A DNA stretch of 64,000 nt from Calditerrivibrio nitroreducens DSM 19672 (GCF_000183405.1 NC_014758.1:310001-374000), one strand, 5' to 3'; numbered from the stretch's first letter, positions 28,989 through 38,103 are shown. Program-made: numbers and translations. Notes: generated by a model not told the origin, from the letters alone.

Positions 28989-30200
28989 ATGTTGAGACTG
29001 GTTGATAAGGTAGCACCACAAAAGATAGATGAGATAATAGGTCAGGACAGTTTGATTAAAAGTCCTAAATACCTTTTCGTATTAAAAGGTGATTTTGATA
29101 TACTGATTCTGTCAGGACCTACGGGGACGGGGAAAAGCACCTTTGCCAGATTGCTTGGGGATGAGCTTTGCCTTCCATTTTACCGTCTGCATGCATCATC
29201 ATCCGGTAGCCAGGAGATCAAAAAGATAGTCGATACGGCCAAAAAGACTGGTAAATGTTCGATTATTTTTATCGATGAGATTCACAGGTTTACTAAAGTA
29301 CAGCAGGATCTTCTTCTCGATGTCGTAGATGAAAAGTATGCTAAGATAATAGGTGCATCAACAGAAAACCCCTATTTTTCTCTTACACCAGCTTTGAGAT
29401 CCAGATCCTATTTTATGAAGTTTAAGCCTTTATCCCACGATGCGCTTAAAACTATAGCAGAAAAAGCCCTTGCTTATATCGTAAAAGAAAAAAATAGTTT
29501 GGAAATAATCAATCGGGATAAGTTGATTGAAAAGGGTATCAAGATAGCAAATGGAGATGCGAGGAAAATGCTTAACTTTCTTGAAGTGGCCACATCTGGG
29601 GAATCCAAAGATGGGATACTGGATCCAATTTTAGATGCAGAGGATACTATTGCAGGTGGTATATATACTGAAGATGAACATTACGACCTCTTGTCTGCAC
29701 TGATTAAAAGTGTTAGAGGGAGTGATCCTGATGCTGCTCTTGTTTGGTGTTTTAAACTTTTGAAGTCAGGCGTTGATCCTTCTGTCATATTCAGGAGGCT
29801 TGCTATAAGCTGCTCTGAGGATATTGGCAATGCATATCCTGATGCTTCTGTATTCTTAAAAAGTGTATGGGAGCTTTTTGAAAGGGTTGGTATGCCGGAA
29901 GGGGAGATTTTGATATCCCATGCTGTGACTTTTCTTGCATCCTGCCCAAAGAGTAATAGGAGCTACGAGGCTGGTAAAAGGGTGAAAGATTTTCTCAATA
30001 AGAATGAGGTATATGTCCCCGAGAATATCAAACATAATCCTAAGGGGTACAAATACCCTTTTGAATACGGGAATTTTGTTAAACAGAGATATTTTCAAGA
30101 AGGTTTGGTTTTTTATAATCCTTCCGATTTTGGATTTGAAAAAAAGATAAAGGATCGACTTCGGGAACTTTGGGGAAGTATGAAGGATTATGAGAGATAA
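28989..30200 (+). CDS. rarA: Replication-associated recombination protein RarA (MgsA)
   Basis: AAA+ ATPase of the clamp-loader family acting at stalled replication forks. The 403-residue protein has a Walker A motif GPTGTGKST (about residue 45), Walker B IIFIDEIHRF, sensor GASTENPYFSLTPALRSRS, and the C-terminal tetramerisation region with GSDPDAALVW and KGYKYPFEYGNFVKQRYF. The ATG lies directly after the T-run of the 6S RNA, and the only ribosome-site-like sequence, GCGGGG, is the 3' strand of the 6S closing helix. Ends overlapping the next gene by 11 bases. Confidence 0.92.
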   Translation: MLRLVDKVAPQKIDEIIGQDSLIKSPKYLFVLKGDFDILILSGPTGTGKSTFARLLGDELCLPFYRLHASSSGSQEIKKIVDTAKKTGKCSIIFIDEIHRFTKVQQDLLLDVVDEKYAKIIGASTENPYFSLTPALRSRSYFMKFKPLSHDALKTIAEKALAYIVKEKNSLEIINRDKLIEKGIKIANGDARKMLNFLEVATSGESKDGILDPILDAEDTIAGGIYTEDEHYDLLSALIKSVRGSDPDAALVWCFKLLKSGVDPSVIFRRLAISCSEDIGNAYPDASVFLKSVWELFERVGMPEGEILISHAVTFLASCPKSNRSYEAGKRVKDFLNKNEVYVPENIKHNPKGYKYPFEYGNFVKQRYFQEGLVFYNPSDFGFEKKIKDRLRELWGSMKDYER

Positions 30201-30729
30201 AGGATTTCTTAGAAGAGAAATACTAAATTTAAGAAATTGTTTATCGCTGGCGGATGTGGATGAGAAAAGTAGAATTATAGGTGAGATTTTTTTGAATCTA
30301 TTTGGACAGAAAGAGAGTTTTTTGCTCTACAGTAGTGTGAATAAAGAGGTGAGAACTAAATTTATAATTGACACTCTTTATAAGAACGGGAAGGTGGTGT
30401 ATCTTCCTAAGTATGGCGATGATGGATTTGTCCCTGCATTGTATAATGGTGAGACGAGTATGGTTAAGGGGAAGTTTGGTGTGATGGAGCCTGCCTCTAC
30501 GGCTAGTAGTGATCAGTTTGATGTCATTGCTATACCTGGGGTGGTTTTTGGACTCGATTTCAACAGGGTAGGTATGGGGAAAGGGTATTATGACACTATG
30601 CTTAAAAAAGTAAAAGGTCTGAAAGTGGGTTTGTCCTACCAGTTTCAGATAGTTGATGGGATCGATAGCGATCCATGGGATGAAAAGATGGACATGATAA
30701 TAACAGAAGAAAATATTTACAGGAGGTAG
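30190..30729 (+). CDS. 5-formyltetrahydrofolate cyclo-ligase
   Basis: Converts 5-formyl-THF to 5,10-methenyl-THF using ATP. The 179-residue protein is of the YgfA/MTHFS family: N-terminal basic helix with LRREILNLRN, the middle KVVYLPKYGDDG, and the C-terminal folate-site motif GVVFGLDFNRVGMGKGYYDTML. Overlaps rarA by 11 bases. The enzyme is commonly encoded near zapA and 6S RNA, which agrees with the ncRNA call upstream. Confidence 0.92.
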   Translation: MRDKGFLRREILNLRNCLSLADVDEKSRIIGEIFLNLFGQKESFLLYSSVNKEVRTKFIIDTLYKNGKVVYLPKYGDDGFVPALYNGETSMVKGKFGVMEPASTASSDQFDVIAIPGVVFGLDFNRVGMGKGYYDTMLKKVKGLKVGLSYQFQIVDGIDSDPWDEKMDMIITEENIYRR

Positions 30730-30732
30730 TTC

Positions 30733-32295
30733 ATGACGATTTTAATATCGATTATTGTGGCTGCAATTGGTATTGTTGTGGGATTTTTTACAGGAGTGCA
30801 GATCCAAAAAAAGAAACAGGCTGAAGAAAATGCAAAACAGAATAAGTCAGCAGACGAGATTATACAGAGGGCAAAAAGGGAAGCTGATGAGATCGTAAAG
30901 GATGCTAAAATTGAGGCCAAGGATATTGTTTTTAAGGCCAAACAGGAAGCTGAAAAAGAGATGAAAGAGAGAAGAAAAGAGCTGCAGCTTGTGGAGAAAA
31001 GGTTATTAACGAAAGAGGAGTCTATTGATAAAAAGATTGAGTTAATCGAGAAAAAAGAGGAATTGATAAGTAAAAAAGAGAGCGAGTATGACAGGAAACT
31101 ACACGAAGTGGAAAATATGAAGCTGGAATATGAAAATATGAAAATTAAGATGATAGCAGAGATAGAAAAAGTGGCTAGTATGACAAAAGAAGAGGCTAAA
31201 AATTATCTCATTTCCATGATGGAGGCGGAGGCCAAACAGGATGCAGCAAGGATTGTGAGGGAGATCGAAGAGGAAGCGAAAAAAGAGGCTGAAAAGAAAA
31301 GCAAAGAGATCGTCGCCACAGCAATCCAGAGATGTGCTCCGGAATATGTGGGGGAGATTGCTGTCTCAATTGTAAATCTACCAAGTGATGAGATGAAGGG
31401 TAGAATAATTGGTAGGGAAGGAAGAAATATAAGGACATTTGAAAGTATCACCGGTGTTGATATAATCGTGGATGATACCCCTGAGGCGGTGATCCTTTCT
31501 TCCTATGATCCCTATAGAAGGGAGATTGCAAAAATGACCCTTGAAAAACTTATCGCTGACGGCAGGATACATCCCACAAGAATTGAAGAAGTTTATGAAA
31601 AAAGTAAAGAGGAGCTTAATAAAAGGATTCTGGAGGTGGGGGAAGAGACTGCCTTTAGACTTGGGTTGCACAACATACATCCGGAGCTTTTAAAGCTGGT
31701 GGGTAGGCTCCAATATAGAACCAGCTATGGCCAGAATGTGCTGGCACATTCCATAGAGGTGGCTAAAATAGCCGGTCTTATGGCGGCGGAGCTTGGTCTC
31801 GATGAAAAGATGGCGAAAAGGATGGGGCTACTTCATGATATAGGTAAAGCGGTCGATTATGAAAGTGAAGGTTCCCACACTGCTATTGGTGTCGAGATAG
31901 TGAAAAAATACAATGAACCACCACAGATTACGAACGCTATCCTTTCACACCATGGTGAGGAGGAGTTTAAATACATAGAATCGGTACTTATACAGGCGGC
32001 GGATGCAATATCTGCTTCAAGACCGGGTGCCCGTAGAGAAGTGCTGGAAGCTTATATCAAAAGACTTGAGAAACTTGAAGAGATTTCCAAAAGCTTTGAA
32101 GGGGTTAGTAAGACGTATGCCATTCAGGCTGGTAGGGAGGTACGTATTATTGTGGAGCCGGATGCAATTTCAGATGATGCAATGTACACCCTTGCAAAAG
32201 ATATAGCCAAAAAGATAGAAGAAGAGCTCACTTACCCTGGTCAGATCAAGGTGACGGTAATAAGAGAGTCCCGTTCTGTGGAGTATGCAAGATAA
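30733..32295 (+). CDS. rny: Ribonuclease Y
   Basis: Membrane-anchored endoribonuclease that starts mRNA decay. The 520-residue protein has one N-terminal membrane helix (about 1-22), a long charged coiled coil (about 25-200), a KH RNA-binding domain (about 210-275, with [16 protein letters not shown]) and an HD phosphohydrolase domain with [10 protein letters not shown] and [12 protein letters not shown]. An AGGAGG ribosome site precedes the ATG. The next gene, ymdB, follows with no gap, as in many bacteria. Confidence 0.96.
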   Translation: MTILISIIVAAIGIVVGFFTGVQIQKKKQAEENAKQNKSADEIIQRAKREADEIVKDAKIEAKDIVFKAKQEAEKEMKERRKELQLVEKRLLTKEESIDKKIELIEKKEELISKKESEYDRKLHEVENMKLEYENMKIKMIAEIEKVASMTKEEAKNYLISMMEAEAKQDAARIVREIEEEAKKEAEKKSKEIVATAIQRCAPEYVGEIAVSIVNLPSDEMKGRIIGREGRNIRTFESITGVDIIVDDTPEAVILSSYDPYRREIAKMTLEKLIADGRIHPTRIEEVYEKSKEELNKRILEVGEETAFRLGLHNIHPELLKLVGRLQYRTSYGQNVLAHSIEVAKIAGLMAAELGLDEKMAKRMGLLHDIGKAVDYESEGSHTAIGVEIVKKYNEPPQITNAILSHHGEEEFKYIESVLIQAADAISASRPGARREVLEAYIKRLEKLEEISKSFEGVSKTYAIQAGREVRIIVEPDAISDDAMYTLAKDIAKKIEEELTYPGQIKVTVIRESRSVEYAR

Positions 32296-33081
32296 ATGAC
32301 TTTTAATCTTCTTTTTTTGGGAGACATAATAGGTAAAACAGGTAGAGGGCTACTCAGAGAGCATCTGGGTAGCCTTATTCGTGAATATGATGTTGATTTT
32401 GTCGTAGCTAATGGTGAGAATGCTGCGGCCGGTTTTGGTATCACAAAGAAGGTCTATGAGGAGCTTTTGAGTTTTGGGATTGATGTAATTACTGGTGGAA
32501 ATCATATCTGGGATAAAAAAGATTTTGTGAAGGATGCTGTTTTATGTGATAAAATCCTAAGACCTCTTAATGTGAGCAGTTTGCAGCCGGGGAGAGGGGC
32601 TTTGACGGTAGAAAAAGATGGAGTAAAAATAACTGTCATAAATATGCTGGGTAGGGTATTTATGCCGCATTGCGATTGTCCTTTCGTTTCGTTTGATCGA
32701 TTGTTCCACGAGGACAGCTCCGATTTTATCATAGTGGATTTTCATGCGGAAGCCACAAGTGAAAAGAATGCATTTGGGCTATACGTGGATGGAAGAGCAT
32801 CCGCTGTTTTAGGTACCCATACCCATGTCCAGACAAATGACGAACGTTTTTTGCCAAAAGGGACTTTTTACATTACCGATGTGGGGATGTGTGGGAGTAT
32901 CGATTCTGTAATTGGTATGAATGCCGAAAAGGCTATATATAAGCTGATAAGTGGGATGCCGGAGAGGAATGAAGTGGAGGAGAAGGGGAGGAAAGTAATA
33001 AGCGGGGTTGTTTTAAAATTTGATATTGAGAAAAAAGCTGCAGTAGCTTATAATAAAATATACAAAATTTATGGAGAATAG
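32296..33081 (+). CDS. ymdB: YmdB-family metallophosphoesterase
   Basis: A 261-residue dimetal phosphoesterase of the YmdB family, which in Bacillus hydrolyses 2',3'-cyclic nucleotides and affects biofilm and RNA turnover. All family blocks are present: [44 protein letters not shown] and [10 protein letters not shown]. It starts with no gap after rny, so the pair is a coupled RNA-metabolism unit. A separate ribosome site is not visible. Confidence 0.92.
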   Translation: MTFNLLFLGDIIGKTGRGLLREHLGSLIREYDVDFVVANGENAAAGFGITKKVYEELLSFGIDVITGGNHIWDKKDFVKDAVLCDKILRPLNVSSLQPGRGALTVEKDGVKITVINMLGRVFMPHCDCPFVSFDRLFHEDSSDFIIVDFHAEATSEKNAFGLYVDGRASAVLGTHTHVQTNDERFLPKGTFYITDVGMCGSIDSVIGMNAEKAIYKLISGMPERNEVEEKGRKVISGVVLKFDIEKKAAVAYNKIYKIYGE

Positions 33082-33082
33082 A

Positions 33083-33991
33083 ATGGATTTAAAATCTGAG
33101 ATAAAAAAGCTTGCCAGAGAAAAGGATGCGGTAATACTTGCGCATAATTATCAGATTGATGATATCCAGGAGATTGCTGATTTTACAGGTGATTCTTTAG
33201 GTTTGAGCATAGAGGCATCAAAAGTAAAAAACAGGCTTATCGTTTTTTGTGGCGTACACTTTATGGCGGAGACTGCTTATATATTATCACCAAATAAAAA
33301 GGTTTTGTTGCCTGAAAAGGATGCCGGATGTCCTATGGCTGATATGGTGACGGCCGAGGGTCTAAGGAAAATGAAGGAAAAATATCCCGGTGTTCCGGTG
33401 GTATGTTATGTAAATTCATCTGCGGAGGTGAAGGCGGAATCTGATATCTGCTGTACTTCTGCAAATGCTATAAATATCGTAAAATCGATAGATTCAGATA
33501 GGGTAATTTTTGTACCGGATATGAACCTTGGGCATTATGTTTCCAGATTTGTGGATAAGGAGATCATTTTATGGGAAGGTTTTTGCCCGATACACAGAAG
33601 ATTGACCGCAAAAGAGGTGGTGGGATTAAAAGAGCAATACCACGATGCAGTTTTTGTCTGTCATCCGGAATGTAGTCCCGACGTAGTGGATATGGCGGAT
33701 CACGTATGTTCCACCTCAGGATTTTATACATATATTAAAAAGTCTGACAGGAAAAGATTCATCATAGGTACAGAAAAGGGGGTTTTGTACAGATTAAAAC
33801 TGGAAAATCCGGATAAAGAGTTTATCCTGGCTTATGATACATTTCAATGTAAAAATATGAAAAAGATAACATTGAATAGTCTTTATGAATCCCTCCTGAA
33901 AGAGCAGCATCAGGTGACTGTACCTGAAGAGATAAGAATAAAAGCGTATGGATCTATACAGAGGATGCTGGAAGTTCCAAGGAACTTTTAG
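33083..33991 (+). CDS. nadA: Quinolinate synthase A
   Basis: Condenses iminoaspartate with dihydroxyacetone phosphate to quinolinate, in NAD synthesis; a [4Fe-4S] enzyme. The 302-residue protein has [21 protein letters not shown]-type sequence at the N-terminus and three conserved Cys ligand regions ([23 protein letters not shown] and [10 protein letters not shown]). The frame is open from an ATG at 33071, but GGAG at 33075 fits the ATG at 33083. nadB and nadC are not in the window. Confidence 0.93.
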   Translation: MDLKSEIKKLAREKDAVILAHNYQIDDIQEIADFTGDSLGLSIEASKVKNRLIVFCGVHFMAETAYILSPNKKVLLPEKDAGCPMADMVTAEGLRKMKEKYPGVPVVCYVNSSAEVKAESDICCTSANAINIVKSIDSDRVIFVPDMNLGHYVSRFVDKEIILWEGFCPIHRRLTAKEVVGLKEQYHDAVFVCHPECSPDVVDMADHVCSTSGFYTYIKKSDRKRFIIGTEKGVLYRLKLENPDKEFILAYDTFQCKNMKKITLNSLYESLLKEQHQVTVPEEIRIKAYGSIQRMLEVPRNF

Positions 33992-34009
33992 AAAATTTTG
34001 GAGGATGTT

Positions 34010-34423
34010 ATGAAATATTCGGATGAATATTTAAGGAATGTTTTAACCAGTGCAAAGGATATTGTGATTGTGGGGGCATCAAATAATCCTGAGCGGGCAA
34101 GTAATGGAATTATGAAATTTCTTATGGGGAAAGGGTATAATTGCTATCCGGTAAATCCCAATGAGTCAGAAGTTTTGGGGGTAAAAGCGTATAAAAGCCT
34201 GTCTGAAGTGCCTGTACAGCCTGATATTGTGGATGTATTTAGAAAAAGTGAAGCTGCTCCTGAGATCGTAAGAGAGGCTATAAAGATAGGGGCTAAGTTT
34301 ATATGGCTTCAGGAGGAGGTTTATTCTGAAGAAGCTGAAAAGATAGCCCAGGAGCATAATGTGCCGATAGTGATGGATAAATGTATCTTTAAGGAGTTTC
34401 TAAGACTCAAGCTCGTTGGGTAG
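34010..34423 (+). CDS. CoA-binding (YccU-type) protein
   Basis: A 137-residue Rossmann-like CoA-binding domain protein. Family features are VIVGASNNPERASNGI, YPVNPNESEVLG, DIVDVFRKSE, WLQEEV and the terminal VMDKCIFKEF. Such stand-alone domains resemble the N-terminal part of NDP-forming acyl-CoA synthetases, but their cellular role is unknown. An in-frame TTG at 33998 belongs to the TTGGAGGATGTT ribosome-site region, so ATG 34010 is chosen. It ends at a convergent junction with a TetR gene. Confidence 0.88.
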   Translation: MKYSDEYLRNVLTSAKDIVIVGASNNPERASNGIMKFLMGKGYNCYPVNPNESEVLGVKAYKSLSEVPVQPDIVDVFRKSEAAPEIVREAIKIGAKFIWLQEEVYSEEAEKIAQEHNVPIVMDKCIFKEFLRLKLVG

Positions 34424-34429
34424 GAATCC

Positions 34430-34458
34430 GGGGGTATCAGTTTACCCCATTTCTTCTT
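34430..34458 (+). terminator. Candidate terminator at the convergent nadA/TetR junction
   Basis: GGGGTA (34431-34436) and TACCCC (34443-34448) can form a 6-bp hairpin with a 6-base loop, followed by a T-rich but interrupted tract. It lies between two converging genes and is the only hairpin there. Confidence 0.5.
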
Positions 34459-35041
34459 AAGAGTAAGCTTTTATGAGCATACCGCAGATGGTGTCGGTTT
34501 GGTCAGTGAGTAGCCAATCCTTTTTCGTATATACCCATGTGGATACAATCTCATCCAGTGTACCAAAAAACATCTCTCTTGCGAAATATACGTTTAGATC
34601 CTTTGCAAATACCCCTTTTTCAACACCATCTTTTATTATCTCTTCGATGAATTTAAAATATTCCCTAAGATATTTTCTGATCTTATCTCTGATATCTTTT
34701 GTGGGTTGACGCAGTTCAAACTGCAATACTAGTGCTAATTCGGGGTTGGTTTGCATCGCTTCAAAATGATGGTGTATAAGGATTTTCAACTTTTCCTTCG
34801 GATCATCGATCTCTTCAATAGCATTTTTGGCTTTGGTGACATATTCGTTTAATTTTATTATCATGATGGAGATAAGTATATCTTCTTTGTTTGAAAAATA
34901 GTTATACACCGTGCCGGATGCTACGCCGGCTTTATCTGCGATATCTTTTACTTTTGTATTATGAAAACCTTTTCTTGCTATAATGTGAATGGCAGCATTT
35001 AAAATTTTATTAAATTTATCATCAGAACGATCTTTAGCCAT
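34457..35041 (-). CDS. TetR/AcrR-family regulator, probable FadR-type fatty-acid repressor
   Basis: A 194-residue TetR-type regulator. The N-terminal helix-turn-helix domain covers about residues 10-55 (VKDIADKAGVASGTVYNYF); the C-terminal ligand domain is helical. It overlaps the upstream hydrolase gene by 8 bases with a GAGGAAAT ribosome site. Its setting beside FadL and a full beta-oxidation operon, and two Bacillus-FadR-like inverted repeats in the divergent promoter region at 37994 and 38066, suggest a repressor released by long-chain acyl-CoA. The fold is certain; ligand and targets are inferred. Confidence 0.9.
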   Translation of the reverse strand: MAKDRSDDKFNKILNAAIHIIARKGFHNTKVKDIADKAGVASGTVYNYFSNKEDILISIMIIKLNEYVTKAKNAIEEIDDPKEKLKILIHHHFEAMQTNPELALVLQFELRQPTKDIRDKIRKYLREYFKFIEEIIKDGVEKGVFAKDLNVYFAREMFFGTLDEIVSTWVYTKKDWLLTDQTDTICGMLIKAYS

Positions 35042-35975
35042 ATATTTCCTCGATATATTTATTCAAATCTATATCTAAAGAGTGACGGTTGATGGTTTTT
35101 TGTAGTGGTTTTGGATCTTTGAAGATGTCTCTGATAAAAAATATTTCTGAAGCTTTTAGATATTGGGTGAATGAGTCAAGCTGTTTGCGATTGTTGATTT
35201 TCACAATTATATCGTATATTGAATCTTCCACCAAACTTTTGCCTATCTTTACACCTCTTGTGAGCATCTTATTAAGGTAGATGGAGATCTTTTGTTTTAT
35301 ATCATCGATATATTCTCTATGGCCGGGGAGGATGGTGTATCCGTTCAATGAGATGAGTTTGTCTATGGTTTCTATATAGGCTAAATAGTTGTTGTATCTC
35401 GTTTTCATGTCATCAAGATTTAAATCAAGTAGGGGAGTCTGAAATACATCTCTCAGGATTACATCCCCTGTGATGGCATAGTTTTGAAAAAGATACACGA
35501 TGTCACTCTGGGAATGACCGGGGCATCTTAAAAAATCAAGATTGAGCTGATTTAATAGATCTCTATTCTCTTCGATGATTTCCCCTTCCGGAAAAGGTGC
35601 AAGCCTCTTCATCCCTTCTAAATAATAGTTTATCTCGTTTAATATATGTTTTGGAAAGCCTTCTTCTTCCAGCATGTATGTAACCTTTTCAAATCTTGTT
35701 TGATAGTGCTTAAACTTGAGGTAATCATATCTGGATAGGAAGATCCTGGCATCTGAGTTTTGCTTGATGTGGTATGTGAGTCCATAATGGTCGATATGGC
35801 AGTGTGTGATGAAAAGATACGATAATTTTTTTAGATCTATATGCTTATTAAGATAAGAGATCGCTTCCAGTGTATTTGGACCGGTGTCAAACATTATAAT
35901 CCCATGGTTGGTTTCAAAAGTGTAAAAATGAACTGGACCAACCATGTAGGGGGTATTTACCGTATGCTGTGTCAT
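35034..35975 (-). CDS. Metallo-beta-lactamase-fold hydrolase
   Basis: A 313-residue MBL-fold protein. The zinc motif HxHxDH is present in THCHIDHYGL, with the later metal-site residues in RCPGHSQSDIVY and LPGHREYIDD. The N-terminal strand pattern with HGIIMFDTGPNT is typical of glyoxalase-II-like or lactonase-like members. Substrate is unknown; its coupling to the TetR gene suggests a thioester or acyl-derivative role in fatty-acid metabolism. No ribosome site lies upstream, and the promoter -10 sits 8 bases before the ATG, so the mRNA is probably leaderless. Confidence 0.85.
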   Translation of the reverse strand: MTQHTVNTPYMVGPVHFYTFETNHGIIMFDTGPNTLEAISYLNKHIDLKKLSYLFITHCHIDHYGLTYHIKQNSDARIFLSRYDYLKFKHYQTRFEKVTYMLEEEGFPKHILNEINYYLEGMKRLAPFPEGEIIEENRDLLNQLNLDFLRCPGHSQSDIVYLFQNYAITGDVILRDVFQTPLLDLNLDDMKTRYNNYLAYIETIDKLISLNGYTILPGHREYIDDIKQKISIYLNKMLTRGVKIGKSLVEDSIYDIIVKINNRKQLDSFTQYLKASEIFFIRDIFKDPKPLQKTINRHSLDIDLNKYIEEIYG

Positions 35976-35983
35976 AGATATAT

Positions 35984-36012
35984 ATTATAAATTAATTAAG
36001 TTTTAAATGCAA
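35984..36012 (-). promoter_or_regulatory. Promoter of the MBL-TetR pair, positioned for a leaderless mRNA
   Basis: On the minus strand TTGCAT (36007-36012), 17 bases, then a perfect TATAAT (35984-35989), with only 8 bases to the ATG at 35975. The leader would be 0-2 bases. The -35 element is part of the foot of the terminator hairpin of the upstream porin gene. Confidence 0.7.
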
Positions 36013-36037
36013 GGGGAGGGGAAACCTCCACCTGCAT
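36007..36037 (-). terminator. Hairpin terminator after the FadL-type porin gene
   Basis: Two 13-base arms (36007-36019 and 36025-36037) pair at 11 of 13 positions around the loop GGAAA. On the minus strand the hairpin is followed by a TTTAAAACTTAATT tract. It lies 16 bases after the porin stop codon and would separate the porin transcript from the hydrolase-TetR transcript. Confidence 0.6.
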
Positions 36038-36053
36038 GAGATCTCGTTTTATT

Positions 36054-37334
36054 TTAAAACTTATAGCTTACATTGACGCCAAAAATATGGGCATGGACAT
36101 CTTTGAAGGTTCCAGTGACATGTCCAACTTTTGTTGAACCAGCGTAAATATCTCCATTAAAATTGTCATAACGTCTCTCTTCATCTTGAAGATAGTTATA
36201 CGCCAGATCGACAGTTAGATTGCCAAAATTAAGTCCAATACCTGCAGCATAAAGCCACCTGTCTCCTGAAGGTACCAGAGGATCTAAATATTCGTCATCA
36301 ATTGGGGAGTAATCTCTAATGATACCAGCTCTAAGCGAAACAGTATCATTAAGTTTATATTGGGTACCAAATCTAATTGCCCAGACATCCTTCCAATGTT
36401 TCGGTTTAACTATCTGAGTCTTACCTAAATGAGCTGTATCAAAATCGACTTGGAACTTTTCATAGCTACTCCATCCAGTCCATTGACCATCGAGTTCAAA
36501 AGTCCAAGTTTTATTTGTCCAGGCTAACCCTATGTATGCAATATCTGGAAGAGTAAGATCGGCATGGCCATTGTCTTTATCCACTAAAGCGCCACTTGTT
36601 ACATTGTCAGTTGTGGCTGTTCCATCCAATTTCTGTTTTATTCTACTTCTGTACGATGCACCTATGGATAGATTTTCTGTTGGTTTAAAAAGTAATCCTA
36701 CATTCCAACCATAGGCATGGGAGTCTGCTTCTAATGTAGTATGCCCTTCAGTAGTTATTGAGCTTGGTGGATTAAAACCTAAAATAACTCTATTTTCTAA
36801 AGTTACATCAATTTTTTGTACTACAACTCCCGCAGCAATGCTGAGCTTATCAGATATTTTATATGCTAGAACAGGATTTAAAGAAATTGTGGTTATCTCG
36901 GCATTAGTTGTTGTGAATCTACCTTCCCAATCGTCAGGCCAGTCTGTGGCAAGTCCAAAGTTTGAAAAGATACCCACACCAAAGGCAAAATTATCACCAA
37001 TTTTCCTTGTTAAATAGAAGTTTGGGATATAAAAGATTTGTTTTTCTCCGTCGGTGTTTATATTACCTTTCCCTGTTAAGGCTGTAGTTTTGCCATCACT
37101 ATCAAAAGTTGCCATTGGTGCTATTGGGGATGCTCCCAAAGAAAATTGTGTTCCTTCCAGCTGTGTTATCCCTGCTGGATTGAAGTATACTGCTGATGGA
37201 TCGTCCGCCTGAGCCACAAAAGCTCCACCCATACCAAGAGCTTTGGCACCCTGTTCGTTAATCTGGAAGCCGTTTGAATAGGCCATACCAGATGTGATAC
37301 CGATGATGCTTAATGCAACTAAAAGCTTTCTCAT
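36054..37334 (-). CDS. fadL: FadL/OmpP1/TodX-family outer-membrane fatty-acid transporter
   Basis: A 426-residue outer-membrane beta-barrel of the FadL family for uptake of long-chain fatty acids or other hydrophobic compounds. A signal peptide (MRKLLVALSIIGITSGMAYS) is followed by the diagnostic N-terminal hatch sequence NGFQINEQGAKALGMGGAFV and DDPSAVYFNPAG; the chain ends in an aromatic-terminated strand (NVSYKF). An ATG two codons upstream touches the GGAGG ribosome site, so the second ATG is preferred. It lies 14 bases after the chalcone-isomerase-like gene. Confidence 0.93.
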   Translation of the reverse strand: MRKLLVALSIIGITSGMAYSNGFQINEQGAKALGMGGAFVAQADDPSAVYFNPAGITQLEGTQFSLGASPIAPMATFDSDGKTTALTGKGNINTDGEKQIFYIPNFYLTRKIGDNFAFGVGIFSNFGLATDWPDDWEGRFTTTNAEITTISLNPVLAYKISDKLSIAAGVVVQKIDVTLENRVILGFNPPSSITTEGHTTLEADSHAYGWNVGLLFKPTENLSIGASYRSRIKQKLDGTATTDNVTSGALVDKDNGHADLTLPDIAYIGLAWTNKTWTFELDGQWTGWSSYEKFQVDFDTAHLGKTQIVKPKHWKDVWAIRFGTQYKLNDTVSLRAGIIRDYSPIDDEYLDPLVPSGDRWLYAAGIGLNFGNLTVDLAYNYLQDEERRYDNFNGDIYAGSTKVGHVTGTFKDVHAHIFGVNVSYKF

Positions 37335-37348
37335 GTGCATCCTCCTTT

Positions 37349-37885
37349 TTATTTTCCTAAAAGTTTATTTTTTAACGACTTGTCTATCGGATTTTCACCC
37401 AGATAGATGTCTAATATAGCCTTTGATAAAACACTGTTATTAAAAGTAGCTAACTGTTTTCCGTTATAAAATACTAAAAAATTAGTATTGTCAAAGTAAA
37501 AATCGATTGTGTCGTTTTCTTTAATGTCAAATGTAAAGATAGAGAGGAATTTTTTAGATTCATCAGAATCTTTTAGTTCCTTATGATTTAATGCTATCCC
37601 ATCTTCAAAAGCCTCTTTAATTTTCTTAGGTTCGAGGTTTTTGTAAATAAAGTAGAGTCTTAGAGCTTTTTTATCGGCGGAGTAAATCTCTTTTAATTCA
37701 TTGCTTTTTTTGGGTAAAAAAAGTCCAACCTCGTAGATGGAAAACATAAATTTCTTCCTTATTCCAGAACCATTCAGAATAAATTTAGAGTCACCAAAAG
37801 ACAATGAATCTGGTAGCTTTGACGCAAAAAGGTTTGTTGCACACAAAGTAAAAATTAGAACTATAAGTAAACTGTACTTTCTCAT
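37349..37885 (-). CDS. Chalcone-isomerase-like periplasmic protein
   Basis: A 178-residue secreted protein: signal peptide (MRKYSLLIVLIFTLCATNLF, then ASKLPDSL) and a chalcone-isomerase-like fold with KKFMFSIYEVGLFLPKKS and LRLYFIYKNLEPKKIKEAFEDG. Bacterial members of this fold are thought to bind fatty acids or similar lipids instead of isomerising chalcones. The frame is open far upstream, but an AGGAGG ribosome site fixes the ATG at 37885. It is the first gene of the minus-strand transcript with the FadL porin, so a periplasmic fatty-acid carrier role is a reasonable inference. Confidence 0.82.
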   Translation of the reverse strand: MRKYSLLIVLIFTLCATNLFASKLPDSLSFGDSKFILNGSGIRKKFMFSIYEVGLFLPKKSNELKEIYSADKKALRLYFIYKNLEPKKIKEAFEDGIALNHKELKDSDESKKFLSIFTFDIKENDTIDFYFDNTNFLVFYNGKQLATFNNSVLSKAILDIYLGENPIDKSLKNKLLGK

Positions 37886-37903
37886 ACATCCTCCTTTTGG
37901 CTG

Positions 37904-37932
37904 TTTATAGTAATAAAATAGTGTTTTGTCAA
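37904..37932 (-). promoter_or_regulatory. Promoter of the chalcone-isomerase-like/fadL operon
   Basis: Minus-strand TTGACA (37927-37932), a 17-base spacer and TATAAA (37904-37909), close to the sigma70 consensus. The start is predicted near 37897, giving a short leader that contains the AGGAGG ribosome site. Confidence 0.8.
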
Positions 37933-37993
37933 GAGCGAATTTTAATTTTCCAATAAATATGTATCTTAACAATAAGTTATATGTTGATAAAAA

Positions 37994-38009
37994 ATGAATA
38001 GATGTTCAT
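37994..38009. promoter_or_regulatory. FadR-like operator, site 1 (ATGAA-N6-TTCAT)
   Basis: A 16-base inverted repeat, ATGAA and TTCAT separated by six bases, lies between the two divergent promoters, 15 bases upstream of the plus-strand -35. It has the same arm sequence and spacing as site 2. Agreement with the Bacillus FadR consensus is weaker than for site 2, about 13 of 18 positions. Confidence 0.6.
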
Positions 38010-38023
38010 AAATAAAAAATAGC

Positions 38024-38052
38024 TTGACATTTTAACGTTATTATATTAATGT
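38024..38052 (+). promoter_or_regulatory. Promoter of the beta-oxidation operon
   Basis: A perfect TTGACA (38024-38029) followed after 17 bases by TAATGT (38047-38052); TATTAA at 38044 is an alternative with shorter spacing. It is bracketed by the two inverted repeats, so a bound repressor would overlap the initiation region. The predicted leader of about 45 bases holds site 2 and a GAGGTG ribosome site. Confidence 0.6.
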
Positions 38053-38064
38053 AGTGGTTAGAAA

Positions 38065-38083
38065 ATGAATGAATATTCAGTTA
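38065..38083. promoter_or_regulatory. FadR-like operator, site 2 (ATGAA-N6-TTCAG)
   Basis: Inverted repeat ATGAA-N6-TTCAG (38065-38080) containing the perfect palindrome TGAATATTCA (38070-38079). The 18 bases from 38066 agree with the Bacillus subtilis FadR box, TGAATGAMTANTNATTCA as I recall it, at 16 of 18 positions. It lies just downstream of the predicted transcription start of the beta-oxidation operon, a repressing position. Confidence 0.68.
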
Positions 38084-38103
38084 ATATTAATTAAGAGGTG
38101 TAT

